From contig NZ_CALJHY010000011.1 of NCBI RefSeq assembly GCF_937770335.1, positions 62,001-126,000 of the forward strand: 64,000 nt of DNA, written 5' to 3'. The position numbers were made by a program, and so were the translations under genes. The notes beneath the pieces were generated by a model, which saw only the letters and a list, made by a program, of their open reading frames with translations, searched no databases and was not told the origin of the DNA. Positions 28,102-36,905 of this stretch are shown here, in pieces. The stretch comes from an uncultured Glaciecola sp. (GTDB lineage Bacteria; Pseudomonadota; Gammaproteobacteria; Enterobacterales; Alteromonadaceae). Position 1 is the first letter of the stretch. Each line of letters begins with the position of its first letter.

Positions 28102-29706
28102 TTATTTAGAACCGGCAATTGGAGTAGCAAGGTATGGGAAAGTCGTCATCATCATACTAGCGTCGCTTGGTGCTCCGTCAGTAAATGCTTGATTTCCAAC
28201 ACTCGCGTCACTCTCTTCACACAGGCCTAAGTTAGTTGGTTCACCGTTGATAGGAATTGGGTAGCACAATGCGCCCATTACTACACGTAAAGCGATATCA
28301 ACAACATCATCACCTGGACGACGACCATTCGGGAAGCCTGCAAGGTCATCACCAGCTACACCAAATGGGCTTTGCTCAGCCGCTGGTTTCGCAGGAATAC
28401 CCGTATTCAAACGTAACATTTCAGATGCCGTAACAGTTGACATTTGATTCACACCTGGAAAACCAGTTAAGAATGCAGTCACCAAATCAACTCTTGGGAA
28501 GTTAGTTGGAGCAAGTGTTTCAAATCCGGCACCAGTGCGTTCATTTACCGCGTCCAAGAACAAAAGGTTCAGTAGTTCTGGTAAAGCAGGGTTGGTTACA
28601 TAGTCAGCAAATTGACCATCATCTTTTGGATGCGACGAAGAGAATGTATCTTTATCTTTTAAACCAATAACGAGTTCGTTAACTAATGGTGAACCCAGTC
28701 TAGATACTTGTGTTAGTGCTCCGCCATTAACTTCAGGCTTATCAAAAGTAGCGTTTGGATTAAGAATTTTTACTTGCGGTAAGCTTGCAGTAGTCCAACC
28801 GCCAACAGTGCCGTTCCCTTCTCCAGTAATACAGTCTTTAGGTATTTCAATTGCGAGACTTGTCACGTTTTTATCAATCAAGTCATCGTTAGCAGAGTCT
28901 TGAGTGATGCCGTCTGGGAAACCGTCACCATCGCCATTTCCTCGAACACTATCGCCTTCAACTGGCACATAGTTTACCAAATCAAAGGTTTCACCTAGGT
29001 TAACTACGAACGCGTCTTTACGTTGGCCAACAAACACTTTTCCTGAAGTACTGCAACCTGGTATTTGCACATCATATATATAGGCATTTGCGTATGCATT
29101 ATAGCCAGCTTCATTGGTAAATGTCTTATTACCGATATAATCTAGTGGTTTTTCAAATGTATTTTGATTGCCGTGTGCGCTTTCAGGGCTAGGTCCGCTT
29201 GTTCTTGTTAATGATGTTCTTGTTCCCGATCTCGCAGAACCTTCAATCATAGACAAATTATATGTTTCTACAAAGTTAGCATTGCTATCGTCATCTACAG
29301 AAATTCCACCGGCATTGACTAGCGGTATAGCAATAGACTTGGTATCGCCTTCTGGACCAACATTTAATGCAATACCTGGGCTAGACTTAGTAAAGTTAAA
29401 AGCAAAAGTAATGTCTTCTTGTGCATCGCCATCATTATCAATGTGGATGCTATATGTCGCTTCCTGATCCATTGGGAAATAAATTGGACCGCCGTATGCA
29501 TCCTGAAGAGGAATATAATTAGCAATTATGGTGACGAAATCGCCACGACCTTCTTCATAACTATTGAACATATAGAAATCTGTTGAATCTACTGCTGGCG
29601 TCTTAGTAATGTTTGGCGCTTCACGGTGACTTGATGCATTTGCTACACCCACTGTTAACACTGCTGTTATAGCAAGTGCTATTTTAGTATTTCGTGTGTT
29701 TATCAT
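28102..29706 (-). CDS. DUF4331 family secreted protein
   Basis: 534 residues with a signal peptide ending ...GVANA and the family start SSHREAPNI...PAVDSTDFYMF. A second family motif region near the C-terminus has GRRPGDDVVDIALRV. DUF4331 function is unknown. The protein is acidic and Asp/Asn-rich, consistent with metal or calcium binding outside the cell. ATG at 29706 with AAGGA upstream. An ECF-type promoter motif (29745-29779), also found before the sigma gene, lies ~40 bases upstream, so it is probably the main target of the local sigma factor. Confidence 0.88.
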   Translation of the reverse strand: MINTRNTKIALAITAVLTVGVANASSHREAPNITKTPAVDSTDFYMFNSYEEGRGDFVTIIANYIPLQDAYGGPIYFPMDQEATYSIHIDNDGDAQEDITFAFNFTKSSPGIALNVGPEGDTKSIAIPLVNAGGISVDDDSNANFVETYNLSMIEGSARSGTRTSLTRTSGPSPESAHGNQNTFEKPLDYIGNKTFTNEAGYNAYANAYIYDVQIPGCSTSGKVFVGQRKDAFVVNLGETFDLVNYVPVEGDSVRGNGDGDGFPDGITQDSANDDLIDKNVTSLAIEIPKDCITGEGNGTVGGWTTASLPQVKILNPNATFDKPEVNGGALTQVSRLGSPLVNELVIGLKDKDTFSSSHPKDDGQFADYVTNPALPELLNLLFLDAVNERTGAGFETLAPTNFPRVDLVTAFLTGFPGVNQMSTVTASEMLRLNTGIPAKPAAEQSPFGVAGDDLAGFPNGRRPGDDVVDIALRVVMGALCYPIPINGEPTNLGLCEESDASVGNQAFTDGAPSDASMMMTTFPYLATPIAGSK

Positions 29707-29744
29707 TATAATTTCCTTTATTTGGATGAATTAGGTACTCAGGA

Positions 29745-29779
29745 AACCAAACGAGTGAAGTTCTGAATTGGATGCAAAA
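29745..29779 (-). promoter_or_regulatory. ECF-sigma promoter motif before the DUF4331 gene
   Basis: On the minus strand TTTTGCATCCA, 14 bases, then CTCGTTTGGTT. The same two elements with identical spacing occur before the sigma gene at 31175-31209, while the spacer between them is poorly conserved. The CGTT in the -10 element is typical of many ECF sigma factors. Confidence 0.75.
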
Positions 29780-29840
29780 GATTTTATTTCTTTATTAAAT
29801 AGTTTTTGAAGGGGGATTTAAATTGGGTCTTAGGATAACT

Positions 29841-29863
29841 GGAGCAGCAATGAATGCTGCTCC
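29841..29863 (-). terminator. Hairpin after the anti-sigma gene
   Basis: GGAGCAGCA / TGCTGCTCC, a perfect nine-pair stem with a five-base loop, 17 bases after the anti-sigma stop. No T-run follows, so termination efficiency is uncertain. It separates the sigma/anti-sigma unit from the DUF4331 promoter. Confidence 0.55.
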
Positions 29864-29879
29864 ATACCTACGTTTTTAC

Positions 29880-30623
29880 TTATATCAACGCTAGCTCAAC
29901 AGCATACAGAACATCTGTTGGAGCGCCATTAGGTGAACCGCCTTTGGGTTCTTTACTTACCGCAAGTGCTGCAATATCGATATTATCAAATTCGACCGGC
30001 TTCGATAAATAGAACTCGCCCGATTGCTTCATTACACCAATTGAAATAGGAGCGGCGCCTGAAGCCGGGACTATCCAAAGTTGATAATCATTATTTGGCA
30101 ATTTTGGTACAAAAGAAGTCACTTTGACTCTTATATCATTGGCCAAAACATCAATAGACCACAATGTTTTTGCGTCCTCATTGCTTATTACTGCAAGACT
30201 CTGAACTTGCTGCGTAGTGTCAACCTCAATGTTTGTTGATACCAAAACGGCAAGCACTAAGGCCGCAGCGGTTGCAACACCCGACCACCACTTCCAGACA
30301 ATGCTTTTATCTTTTTGAGTCGTTTTATCTTGTTTAAATTGTACGACATTGCCAGCTTTCACTTGCCCTTCAGATCCACTCGTTTCGTGTTCAAAAAAAC
30401 CTAATCGTTCTCGTACATTTTGTAAGACATACTCTCTTGGCTCAATTGGCTGGAGATGTAAAGCCATCTCATTTAAATGTGATTCCCAATACTTGATTTC
30501 TTTGATTATGTCTTCGTTTGCAAATTTTAACACTTCGAATCTTTCTCTAGCTTTGCCTCGCAATGTACCAAGCACATATTCAGCTGCTAATGCAGATATT
30601 AATTGTGGGTTGTCATATTTCAT
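29880..30623 (-). CDS. RskA-type anti-sigma factor
   Basis: About 247 residues. The N-terminal cytoplasmic helical domain (LISALAAEYVLGTLRGKARERFE) is of the anti-sigma ASD type but lacks the zinc-binding H-x3-C-x2-C. One membrane span follows (WWSGVATAAALVLAVLV), then an extracytoplasmic RskA C-terminal domain (YQLWIVPASGAAPISIGVM...PKGGSPNGAPTDVLYA). It should hold the adjacent sigma factor inactive and release it on an envelope signal. The upstream-extended frame overlaps the sigma gene; the ATG at 30623 makes the usual ATGA four-base overlap, so I use it. Confidence 0.88.
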   Translation of the reverse strand: MKYDNPQLISALAAEYVLGTLRGKARERFEVLKFANEDIIKEIKYWESHLNEMALHLQPIEPREYVLQNVRERLGFFEHETSGSEGQVKAGNVVQFKQDKTTQKDKSIVWKWWSGVATAAALVLAVLVSTNIEVDTTQQVQSLAVISNEDAKTLWSIDVLANDIRVKVTSFVPKLPNNDYQLWIVPASGAAPISIGVMKQSGEFYLSKPVEFDNIDIAALAVSKEPKGGSPNGAPTDVLYAVELALI

Positions 30624-31150
30624 ACACCTAAACACCTCTGTAAACTTGTTAATCCTCGCCTTATCCAACTTTTGATAGTGCCTAAAGGAATATCCAAATG
30701 CTCCACCACTTCAGAATGAGATAAGCCATTAAAATAAGCTAAATGAATTGCCTGTCTTTGCTGTTGATCAAGTTCCTTCATACAGCCTTCAATTTTAATG
30801 TCATGCCCAGATTCAGTGGTTTCAGTTGCGTCTAACTCGTCTATTATGTCGTCAGACAAATCCTCTTCTTTTCTAACCTTTTTGCTTCGCAACATATCTA
30901 AGGCACGATAACGAATGATGCTCACCATCCAAGTTAATACTGTGCCTTGACCTTCTTTATAGTAATCAGCTTTGTACCAAATACTAACGTATGCCTCTTG
31001 CAAAGCCTCTTCAGCGCTATCTCTATTGTTTAACATTTTAAGTGCAACAGCGAAAAGTTGCCCACTGGTAAGTCTATATAATTCATTAAAAGCAGGCTGG
31101 TTGCCTATAGCAACTTTTTTCAGCAATAAAAATAGTTCTTCATGTTCCAT
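30620..31150 (-). CDS. ECF-family RNA polymerase sigma factor
   Basis: 176 residues with only regions 2 and 4. Region 2: FNELYRLTSGQLFAVALKML...EEALQEAYVSIWYKADYY...WMVSIIRYRALDMLR. Region 4: QQRQAIHLAYFNGLSHSEVVEHL..PLGTIKSWIRRGL, the helix-turn-helix that reads the -35. Its stop overlaps the anti-sigma start (ATGA). A promoter motif identical in layout to that of the DUF4331 gene lies ~28 bases upstream of its start, so it probably autoregulates. SigK-like pairing with RskA is clear; the signal is not known. Confidence 0.92.
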   Translation of the reverse strand: MEHEELFLLLKKVAIGNQPAFNELYRLTSGQLFAVALKMLNNRDSAEEALQEAYVSIWYKADYYKEGQGTVLTWMVSIIRYRALDMLRSKKVRKEEDLSDDIIDELDATETTESGHDIKIEGCMKELDQQQRQAIHLAYFNGLSHSEVVEHLDIPLGTIKSWIRRGLTSLQRCLGV

Positions 31151-31670
31151 AACAATCCTCTATTTCACTTAATTAACCAAACGAGCGACGCAGCAAGGTG
31201 GATGCAAAAAATGAATTTTAAAATATAAATAATTTTATGTTCAGAAATCGGCTGTATTTATTCAACCTAAAAACCAGGGTTTATTAAGTTGTTTTTTAAC
31301 TAGCCAACACTGAACGACAACAGAAATCAAATAAATAAAACATTAAGCTACACTAAATGACGATAATAGATACATTCAGTTTATAATAACAAATAATGTT
31401 CTCAGCTAAGGCAATAGGCTGAAAATACTGGTTCGGCATTTTATAGCGCTTGTCATCACATTCTCGCTGCGACTGCTCGGGGTTCACCAAAAAAACCGTA
31501 AAGTGAGGTAACGAACGGAAAGGCGGATGTGGGAGTCGCTGAGATAGGCAAAAGTAAGAGTTGTCGAGTTATATATTCAATCAGATGATAAAAAATGGGT
31601 GGCAACTTTACTGATTAAAGTTCAGGTAGCAGATAATACCTTCGCTATTTTGACTATTTAAACTTCAAGA
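31151..31670. other. Gap between panP and the sigma gene
   Basis: 520 bases. The part next to the sigma gene carries the ECF promoter motif. The rest is AT-rich with short ORFs only, and I find no hairpin with a T-run and no repeat. Confidence 0.5.
31175..31209 (-). promoter_or_regulatory. ECF-sigma promoter motif before the sigma gene (autoregulation)
   Basis: On the minus strand TTTTGCATCCA, 14 bases, then CTCGTTTGGTT, as at 29745-29779. If CGTT is the -10 core and GCATCC the -35, the spacer is 16 bases. Confidence 0.75.
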
Positions 31671-33293
31671 CTACGCTATTTCGGATTTAGGCGTTGCTGA
31701 AAGTCCATGCCAAACTTCATTTCCATTCGCAATTTTTACTTGTTCTTTAAGAATGTCAGACAAGTGTTCCCGGGTGGTCAGCGGGTTAGCTAAAACTACA
31801 CGGAATACAGTTATCGCTTCGCCGTTGTATTTCTCAATTTCAATGCGCGTTCTAGATACAAATGACTTTCCAGCTTCGCGTTGTTGCTTTTGCACCGACA
31901 CCGTCAAACTATCTAACTGTTTATTAATATCAGCAATGTCAGAAGCTGGCATACTAGTCAGCTGAGCCAAAGCGTTTGGTCTAAGTCTGTATGTCAGTAA
32001 TGATAAAGTCGGCTGGGTTGTCAACTCAAATTCAGGATGAACATTGATCATCTCGGCAAACTCATGCGCTAACTCAATACTTTTATTAATCAAAAGCTCG
32101 TAACCTCTGCGACCTAAGATGTGCAAGGACGAATACACCATCAGAGCCATACCGTTGCGCGAACCTTCAAGAGTCGTGGCGCCTAAATCTTTAGAGCCCT
32201 CACGTAAAACGTACTGCGCATGATGACGCACCGCATTGCTGTGTTTAGGATCTTTAAACAAAGCCATCCCTGCGCCCATTGGCACGTACATTTGCTTGTG
32301 CGCGTCGATGGTAACCGAATCGGCTCGTTCAATACCGGCTAATCTCCCGCGGTAACGCTCAGAAAACAAGGTCGCTCCGCCCCATGCTGCGTCAACATGG
32401 AACCAACAATTCAATTCTTTTGCGACATCGGCAAGTTCGTCTAAAGGGTCAACATGACCGGTCTCGGTTGTGCCCGCTATGCCAACAATCGCAAGTAGTT
32501 TGTTACCCGCTTGTTGATAAGCTTTGCCCAGTTTCAGCGCTTGCTCTGGGTCAAGTTTTTGGGTTGGACTCGGGACTGTAAGCATATTGTCGCGACCAAT
32601 CCCCAAGACATCAACCGTTTTAGATAACGAATAATGTCCACGATTAGATGACATCACGCCAATATTTTCATAACCATAGTGACGATAAGCAGCAGCTAAG
32701 CCCGCTTTTGCGACACCGGAGAATTTACCATCCGGTGACAGTAAATGATTTCTAGCAACCCATAGCGCGGTTATATTTGCGACCGTGCCACCTGAACAAA
32801 AAGAGCCCAATGCGTGATTCGCACTATGTAGATAATCTTCATAAAATTTATCATCTTGCTGGTAAATCAAATTATGCATCATGCCAAGGGTCTGCCTTTC
32901 AAGTGGCGTGAAAGCCTTAGAAGTTTCAATTTTGACAAGATTTTGATTTAAGCCAACCAATAACTTAGCTAAGGTTAGGTGAAAATATGGCAATGCCGAC
33001 GTCATGTGACCTATAAACGTGGGGGAATAGGTGTTTACTGAATGGGCAACCAATTTATTGAGTAATGACTCAGCATGCTCGGAAACAAATTCAGGACTGT
33101 CAGGCACAGAAGCGATCAAGAAATCTTTTTCAATCTCTTCTAAAGAGGTCTTTTTTGTGACCACATGCTGAGAAAGGAAGTCCGAAATGTTGTCGGACAA
33201 ATGCCTTTCTATTTTGGTTAACGTTGAATCACTATGCTCAGGTTTAGTAAAAACTCTAAATAAATGCTCTAAGCTAACTTCTGCCTTTGCCAA
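31671..33293 (-). CDS. panP: Pyridoxal-dependent aspartate 1-decarboxylase PanP
   Basis: 540 residues, group II PLP decarboxylase fold. The PLP lysine is K333 in IDAHKQMYVP. PanP makes beta-alanine from aspartate for pantothenate/CoA synthesis in Vibrio and other marine bacteria that lack panD; length and N-terminal pattern match that family. A glutamate decarboxylase-like activity is the main alternative. The start is TTG (33293) with AAGG seven bases upstream, giving MAKAEVSLEHLF. It is a single gene; no other pantothenate gene is next to it. Confidence 0.85.
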   Translation of the reverse strand: MAKAEVSLEHLFRVFTKPEHSDSTLTKIERHLSDNISDFLSQHVVTKKTSLEEIEKDFLIASVPDSPEFVSEHAESLLNKLVAHSVNTYSPTFIGHMTSALPYFHLTLAKLLVGLNQNLVKIETSKAFTPLERQTLGMMHNLIYQQDDKFYEDYLHSANHALGSFCSGGTVANITALWVARNHLLSPDGKFSGVAKAGLAAAYRHYGYENIGVMSSNRGHYSLSKTVDVLGIGRDNMLTVPSPTQKLDPEQALKLGKAYQQAGNKLLAIVGIAGTTETGHVDPLDELADVAKELNCWFHVDAAWGGATLFSERYRGRLAGIERADSVTIDAHKQMYVPMGAGMALFKDPKHSNAVRHHAQYVLREGSKDLGATTLEGSRNGMALMVYSSLHILGRRGYELLINKSIELAHEFAEMINVHPEFELTTQPTLSLLTYRLRPNALAQLTSMPASDIADINKQLDSLTVSVQKQQREAGKSFVSRTRIEIEKYNGEAITVFRVVLANPLTTREHLSDILKEQVKIANGNEVWHGLSATPKSEIA

Positions 33294-33509
33294 TTTGTAA
33301 CCTTAGATGAAAACTTTCAATCTTTAATTTTACCCCACTTCTACATCAATACCAAGATACTGAATGTGACATTTATCGACAAAATGCACGAAATGCATGT
33401 AAAAACACTTGAATTTGCTGAAAAAACTCAAGATTTTGTATTTAGAACTGATACATATTGAACATATGGTTGAATTTTAACCGAAACAAAATTAGGGCAA
33501 GGTATTTAA

Positions 33510-34202
33510 ATGAGTCAACCATTGGTCGCAACACAGTTTAAAATGGAACGTGTTGTTCCATACTTTCAACCGATTATGAATTTACAAAACAATCGGGTGT
33601 GGCGATACGAGTGTCTGGCAAGGTTATTGGGTAATAACGAACATATTTTTCTACCCAGTGAGTTTTTAACCATCGTTGAACAGAAGAATTGGAATGCGGA
33701 GTTAACTTATCATATCTACGAACAAAGCCGCCGCTTCTGCGCAAATCGTAATATTCCATGGAGTATTAATCTTAGCGAAAACGATTTAAATGACGAGTCC
33801 TTAGTGACTTGGTTAGTGCGCTCTCATGAAAATACAACGACGACTCTATTTGGTATTGAGATCACCCATACGACATTACAGAAGCACTTTAAAGTTATTG
33901 CTCATTTAAATGAAAACTGTCCAAACTTGACCATCATTATAGATGATGTATCAACTTCGAGTGCTATTTTGGCGCAGGCACTAAAGTTACAAATTCAAGC
34001 TATTAAGCTCTCAGGGGAGATGATTAATAGTCCAAATATAGATAAAAAAGCGCTGGCTGAGCTTGTCGAACTATGTAAAATAGGGAGTACCAAACTGGTT
34101 GCTGAGCACATTGAAGACAAATCAACACTTGAGTTAGTCACCTCAATGGGCATCAACTTCGGACAAGGTTTTTATCTTTCTTCTCCATCAGCAAGGGTGT
34201 GA
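33510..34202 (+). CDS. EAL-domain protein, degenerate active site
   Basis: 230 residues, a lone EAL barrel with no sensor domain. The signature Glu motif reads ECLARL instead of EALLR. DDVSTSSAI replaces DDFGTGYSS, and IKLSGEMI has Ser where IKID has the Asp; the Lys is retained. AEHIED and GQGFYLSSP keep the late motifs. Loss of the IKID Asp and the altered DDFG loop suggest weak or absent c-di-GMP phosphodiesterase activity, perhaps a binding or protein-interaction role. ATG with AAGG upstream. Its last 31 bases overlap the convergent methyltransferase gene. Confidence 0.85.
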   Translation: MSQPLVATQFKMERVVPYFQPIMNLQNNRVWRYECLARLLGNNEHIFLPSEFLTIVEQKNWNAELTYHIYEQSRRFCANRNIPWSINLSENDLNDESLVTWLVRSHENTTTTLFGIEITHTTLQKHFKVIAHLNENCPNLTIIIDDVSTSSAILAQALKLQIQAIKLSGEMINSPNIDKKALAELVELCKIGSTKLVAEHIEDKSTLELVTSMGINFGQGFYLSSPSARV

Positions 34203-34867
34203 AGCTGCCAACATGATTGGCCTGACTCAGTGTACTTTCGCTCGAACGGCGTAATAGCAACACCGCTGACTTGATCGATTTTACTATTTACACCATAAAT
34301 GCTGAGTGCTTGCTGAAATTCGTGCAGATAGGTGAGCCAATTGCTTCTTACTTCAATGTTAGTTGAACAACCCAGCAGCGCAATGAAGGCTGGACTCGCA
34401 TGCCAGCGCTTTTGAACCTGTGCTTTTTTAGGATACGGATTGGGATAAAACAAGCATTGTTTACTCACCGTCCACTTTGCTGTTTTCAGGTGCTCAGCGA
34501 GTAATCGCCAAAAATCATTTAAGTCAGCTTGAAAAACGCTGACATTATTATTGATATCACCGTCTTTTTGTCGTTTGTAATGCGCATATTTATCTAGTCG
34601 CACAGCCGATTTGTCAATGCCAATGACCTTCGTATTCGGATTTTGTTGGGCAAGCACGATACTGCTTTCGCCCACACCGCAGCAAGCGTCGATGATCACG
34701 TCACCCTGCCAACTTCCCAACCAGTCAATGACCGAATCGAATGTCTGCTTGGTATGCTGCGCTATCGGTTTTTTAAATTCAGAGCGTCTATACTTATTCA
34801 CAATATCAGCAAGGTCTTCGTGCACCCCTTGCTGATTCGTTGTAATTTCTCTTGAACTCGATTCCAT
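34172..34867 (-). CDS. TrmB-like SAM-dependent methyltransferase
   Basis: 231 residues. SAM-binding motif I VIIDACCGVGESS, motif II IGIDKSAVRLDKY, then FYPNPYPKKAQVQKRWH, the counterpart of the PDPWPKxRHxKRR signature of tRNA (guanine-46-N7) methyltransferase TrmB, and TPFERKYTESGQ at the end. The altered PDPW motif (PNPY) suggests a paralogue with a different or extra substrate, not the housekeeping TrmB. It is coupled to the yadH-like permease gene by a TAATG overlap, probably the third gene of that operon. Confidence 0.78.
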   Translation of the reverse strand: MESSSREITTNQQGVHEDLADIVNKYRRSEFKKPIAQHTKQTFDSVIDWLGSWQGDVIIDACCGVGESSIVLAQQNPNTKVIGIDKSAVRLDKYAHYKRQKDGDINNNVSVFQADLNDFWRLLAEHLKTAKWTVSKQCLFYPNPYPKKAQVQKRWHASPAFIALLGCSTNIEVRSNWLTYLHEFQQALSIYGVNSKIDQVSGVAITPFERKYTESGQSCWQLHTLADGEER

Positions 34868-35649
34868 TAAGTGCGAATACCAGTGCCCGTAGAGAGAAGG
34901 CGATAAGCGACAGCAAACAAAACAACATTTAAGCCAATCAACATACTAAGTGCTAATGTAAAATTAACATCAGCGCTGCCTAAAAAACCGTAACGAAAAG
35001 CATTTACCATATGATAAATAGGATTAATTTGAATTACGCCCTGCCAAAACTCATTGAATACTTTCTCTAGCATCGATGCCGAATAAAACACACCACCAAG
35101 ATAAGTCAGAGGCGTTAGCACAAACGTAGGAATAATGCTGATATCGTCGAAACTTTTGGCGTAGATTCCGTTTATTAGACCTGCAGTAGCGAACAAAATC
35201 GAGGTGAGTAAAATAGTCACAATAATTACGCCATAATGAGCGATTTTTATATCAACAAAAAACATCGATACAAAAATAACAACTACGCCGATAATAGAAG
35301 CTCTGGCAACACCACCGCCTACGAAGCCCATAATAACGACCCAAGTAGGCACTGGCGCCACGAGTATCTCTTCGACATTACGCTGAAACTTGGCACTGAA
35401 AAACGAAGACGATACATTCGAGTATGAGCTTGTTATAACGGCCATCATAATTAATCCTGGAACAATAAACTCCATATAACTAGAGCCGTCAATTGGACCA
35501 ATTCTATCACCCATAAGCTTACCGAAAATCACAAAATAAAGGGACATAGTGATGGCAGGCGGGACTAATGTTTGTACCCAAATTCGTAAGAACCTCGTAC
35601 ATTCTTTAATCCAAATGGTATAGAGTGCCGTCATATTACGATTACTCAT
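34867..35649 (-). CDS. yadH: ABC-2 type permease YadH
   Basis: 260 residues with six membrane segments. It closely follows E. coli YadH through RIWVQTLVPP, FIVPGLIMMAVIT, KFQRNVEE, the VAPVPTW run and TFVLTPLTYLGGVFY. It forms an exporter with the ATPase encoded just upstream (the genes overlap by eight bases). The substrate of YadGH is not known. Confidence 0.92.
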   Translation of the reverse strand: MSNRNMTALYTIWIKECTRFLRIWVQTLVPPAITMSLYFVIFGKLMGDRIGPIDGSSYMEFIVPGLIMMAVITSSYSNVSSSFFSAKFQRNVEEILVAPVPTWVVIMGFVGGGVARASIIGVVVIFVSMFFVDIKIAHYGVIIVTILLTSILFATAGLINGIYAKSFDDISIIPTFVLTPLTYLGGVFYSASMLEKVFNEFWQGVIQINPIYHMVNAFRYGFLGSADVNFTLALSMLIGLNVVLFAVAYRLLSTGTGIRT

Positions 35650-36574
35650 CGGTGGTTCCTTTTTCTTGATTGGCTTCGACTAAGCGTACAAATAACTCTT
35701 CAAGTCGATTTGACTTATTGCGCATACTCATCACTTGGATATTTTGCTTTGATAGCTCTTCAAAAACCGGATTTAAGCCTCCTTGTTTGAGCACATCGAC
35801 TTCTAGGGTTTGGTCATCGTTCGCTCGCGTCTCAAAACCTTCAATACTTATCTGATTAGCTCCTGATGCAAGATCGAACACGTAGGTTTCAACGTTTAAA
35901 GTGGCTAAAAGGGCTTTCATGCTGGTATTTTTAACAATTTTCCCTTTATCAATGATGGCAATATTTCGACATAACATTTCGGCTTCTTCCAAATAATGCG
36001 TAGTCAGAATAATTGTAATACCTTCTTCATTGATTTTTTTGAGGAAAGTCCACATTGAACGACGCACTTCAATATCAACACCCGCAGTAGGTTCATCTAG
36101 AATTAGCATGCGAGGCTCATGCATTAGCGCACGAGCGATCATTAAACGGCGCTTCATACCACCCGACAACTCTCTACCAGCAGAATTTCGTTTATCCCAC
36201 AGATCAAGTTGCTTGAGGTACTTTTCGGCACGTACTTTTGCAATTGAACGAGGAACGCCATAATAACCGGCTTGATTAACAACGATTTGAAATAGCGTTT
36301 CGAACTGATTAAAATTAAATTCTTGTGGCACGAGGCCAATGCAGCTTTTAGCGTTAACGATATCAGTCGCTAAATCGTGTTCGAACACTTTCACATTGCC
36401 GCTAGATTTATTCACTAACGAGCTGATAATCCCTATAGCTGTCGACTTACCTGCTCCATTGGGGCCTAATAAGGCGAAAAAATCCCCCTCTTCAACTGTT
36501 AAGTCAATCCCTTTTAGCGCCTGCACTCCACCCTTATAGGTTTTTGCCAAGCCCTGTATATCTAATGCTTTCAT
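35642..36574 (-). CDS. yadG: ABC transporter ATP-binding protein YadG
   Basis: About 310 residues. Walker A GPNGAGKST, Q-loop, signature LSGGMKRRL, Walker B MLILDEP and H-loop TTHY are all present, so it is an active ATPase. The C-terminal ~80 residues resemble the YadG regulatory tail. The frame extends upstream, but the ATG at 36574 has GAGAGG six bases before it and gives the normal start MKALDIQGLAKTYKG. A hairpin TTTTGCG-cgtac-CGCAAAA (36615-36633) lies in the leader. Confidence 0.92.
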   Translation of the reverse strand: MKALDIQGLAKTYKGGVQALKGIDLTVEEGDFFALLGPNGAGKSTAIGIISSLVNKSSGNVKVFEHDLATDIVNAKSCIGLVPQEFNFNQFETLFQIVVNQAGYYGVPRSIAKVRAEKYLKQLDLWDKRNSAGRELSGGMKRRLMIARALMHEPRMLILDEPTAGVDIEVRRSMWTFLKKINEEGITIILTTHYLEEAEMLCRNIAIIDKGKIVKNTSMKALLATLNVETYVFDLASGANQISIEGFETRANDDQTLEVDVLKQGGLNPVFEELSKQNIQVMSMRNKSNRLEELFVRLVEANQEKGTTDE

Positions 36575-36905
36575 TTTGCCTCTCAAGCCATTTTTTCTTA
36601 TCTGGGTATCGTGGTTTTGCGCGTACCGCAAAAAGTGGCGGTATTATGCCAAAATTCAGGCTAAATAGTCACACCTTAAAAGAATAAGATAAAAGTTAGT
36701 ACATAGGAACAAAGAAACTCGAAAATAAGACATTGGTCTAGCAGAGATAATAAGAATTAAGGCCGTCACTAAGATTAATGGTTATTAGTATGATTTTTAT
36801 ATTTTTTTCTTTTTGTATTTAAGAGAAATCATTATTTAATATTTTGCGTACAAAGCGTGTGTTAGATTCCGTATATACTTTTATCCTACTCATGGAGGAC
36901 AATAA

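Noticed and set aside
34867..36574. YadGH as exporter of the double-glycine peptide
   Set aside because: The ATPase lacks a C39 peptidase domain and is over 20 kb away; it matches the housekeeping YadGH pair.
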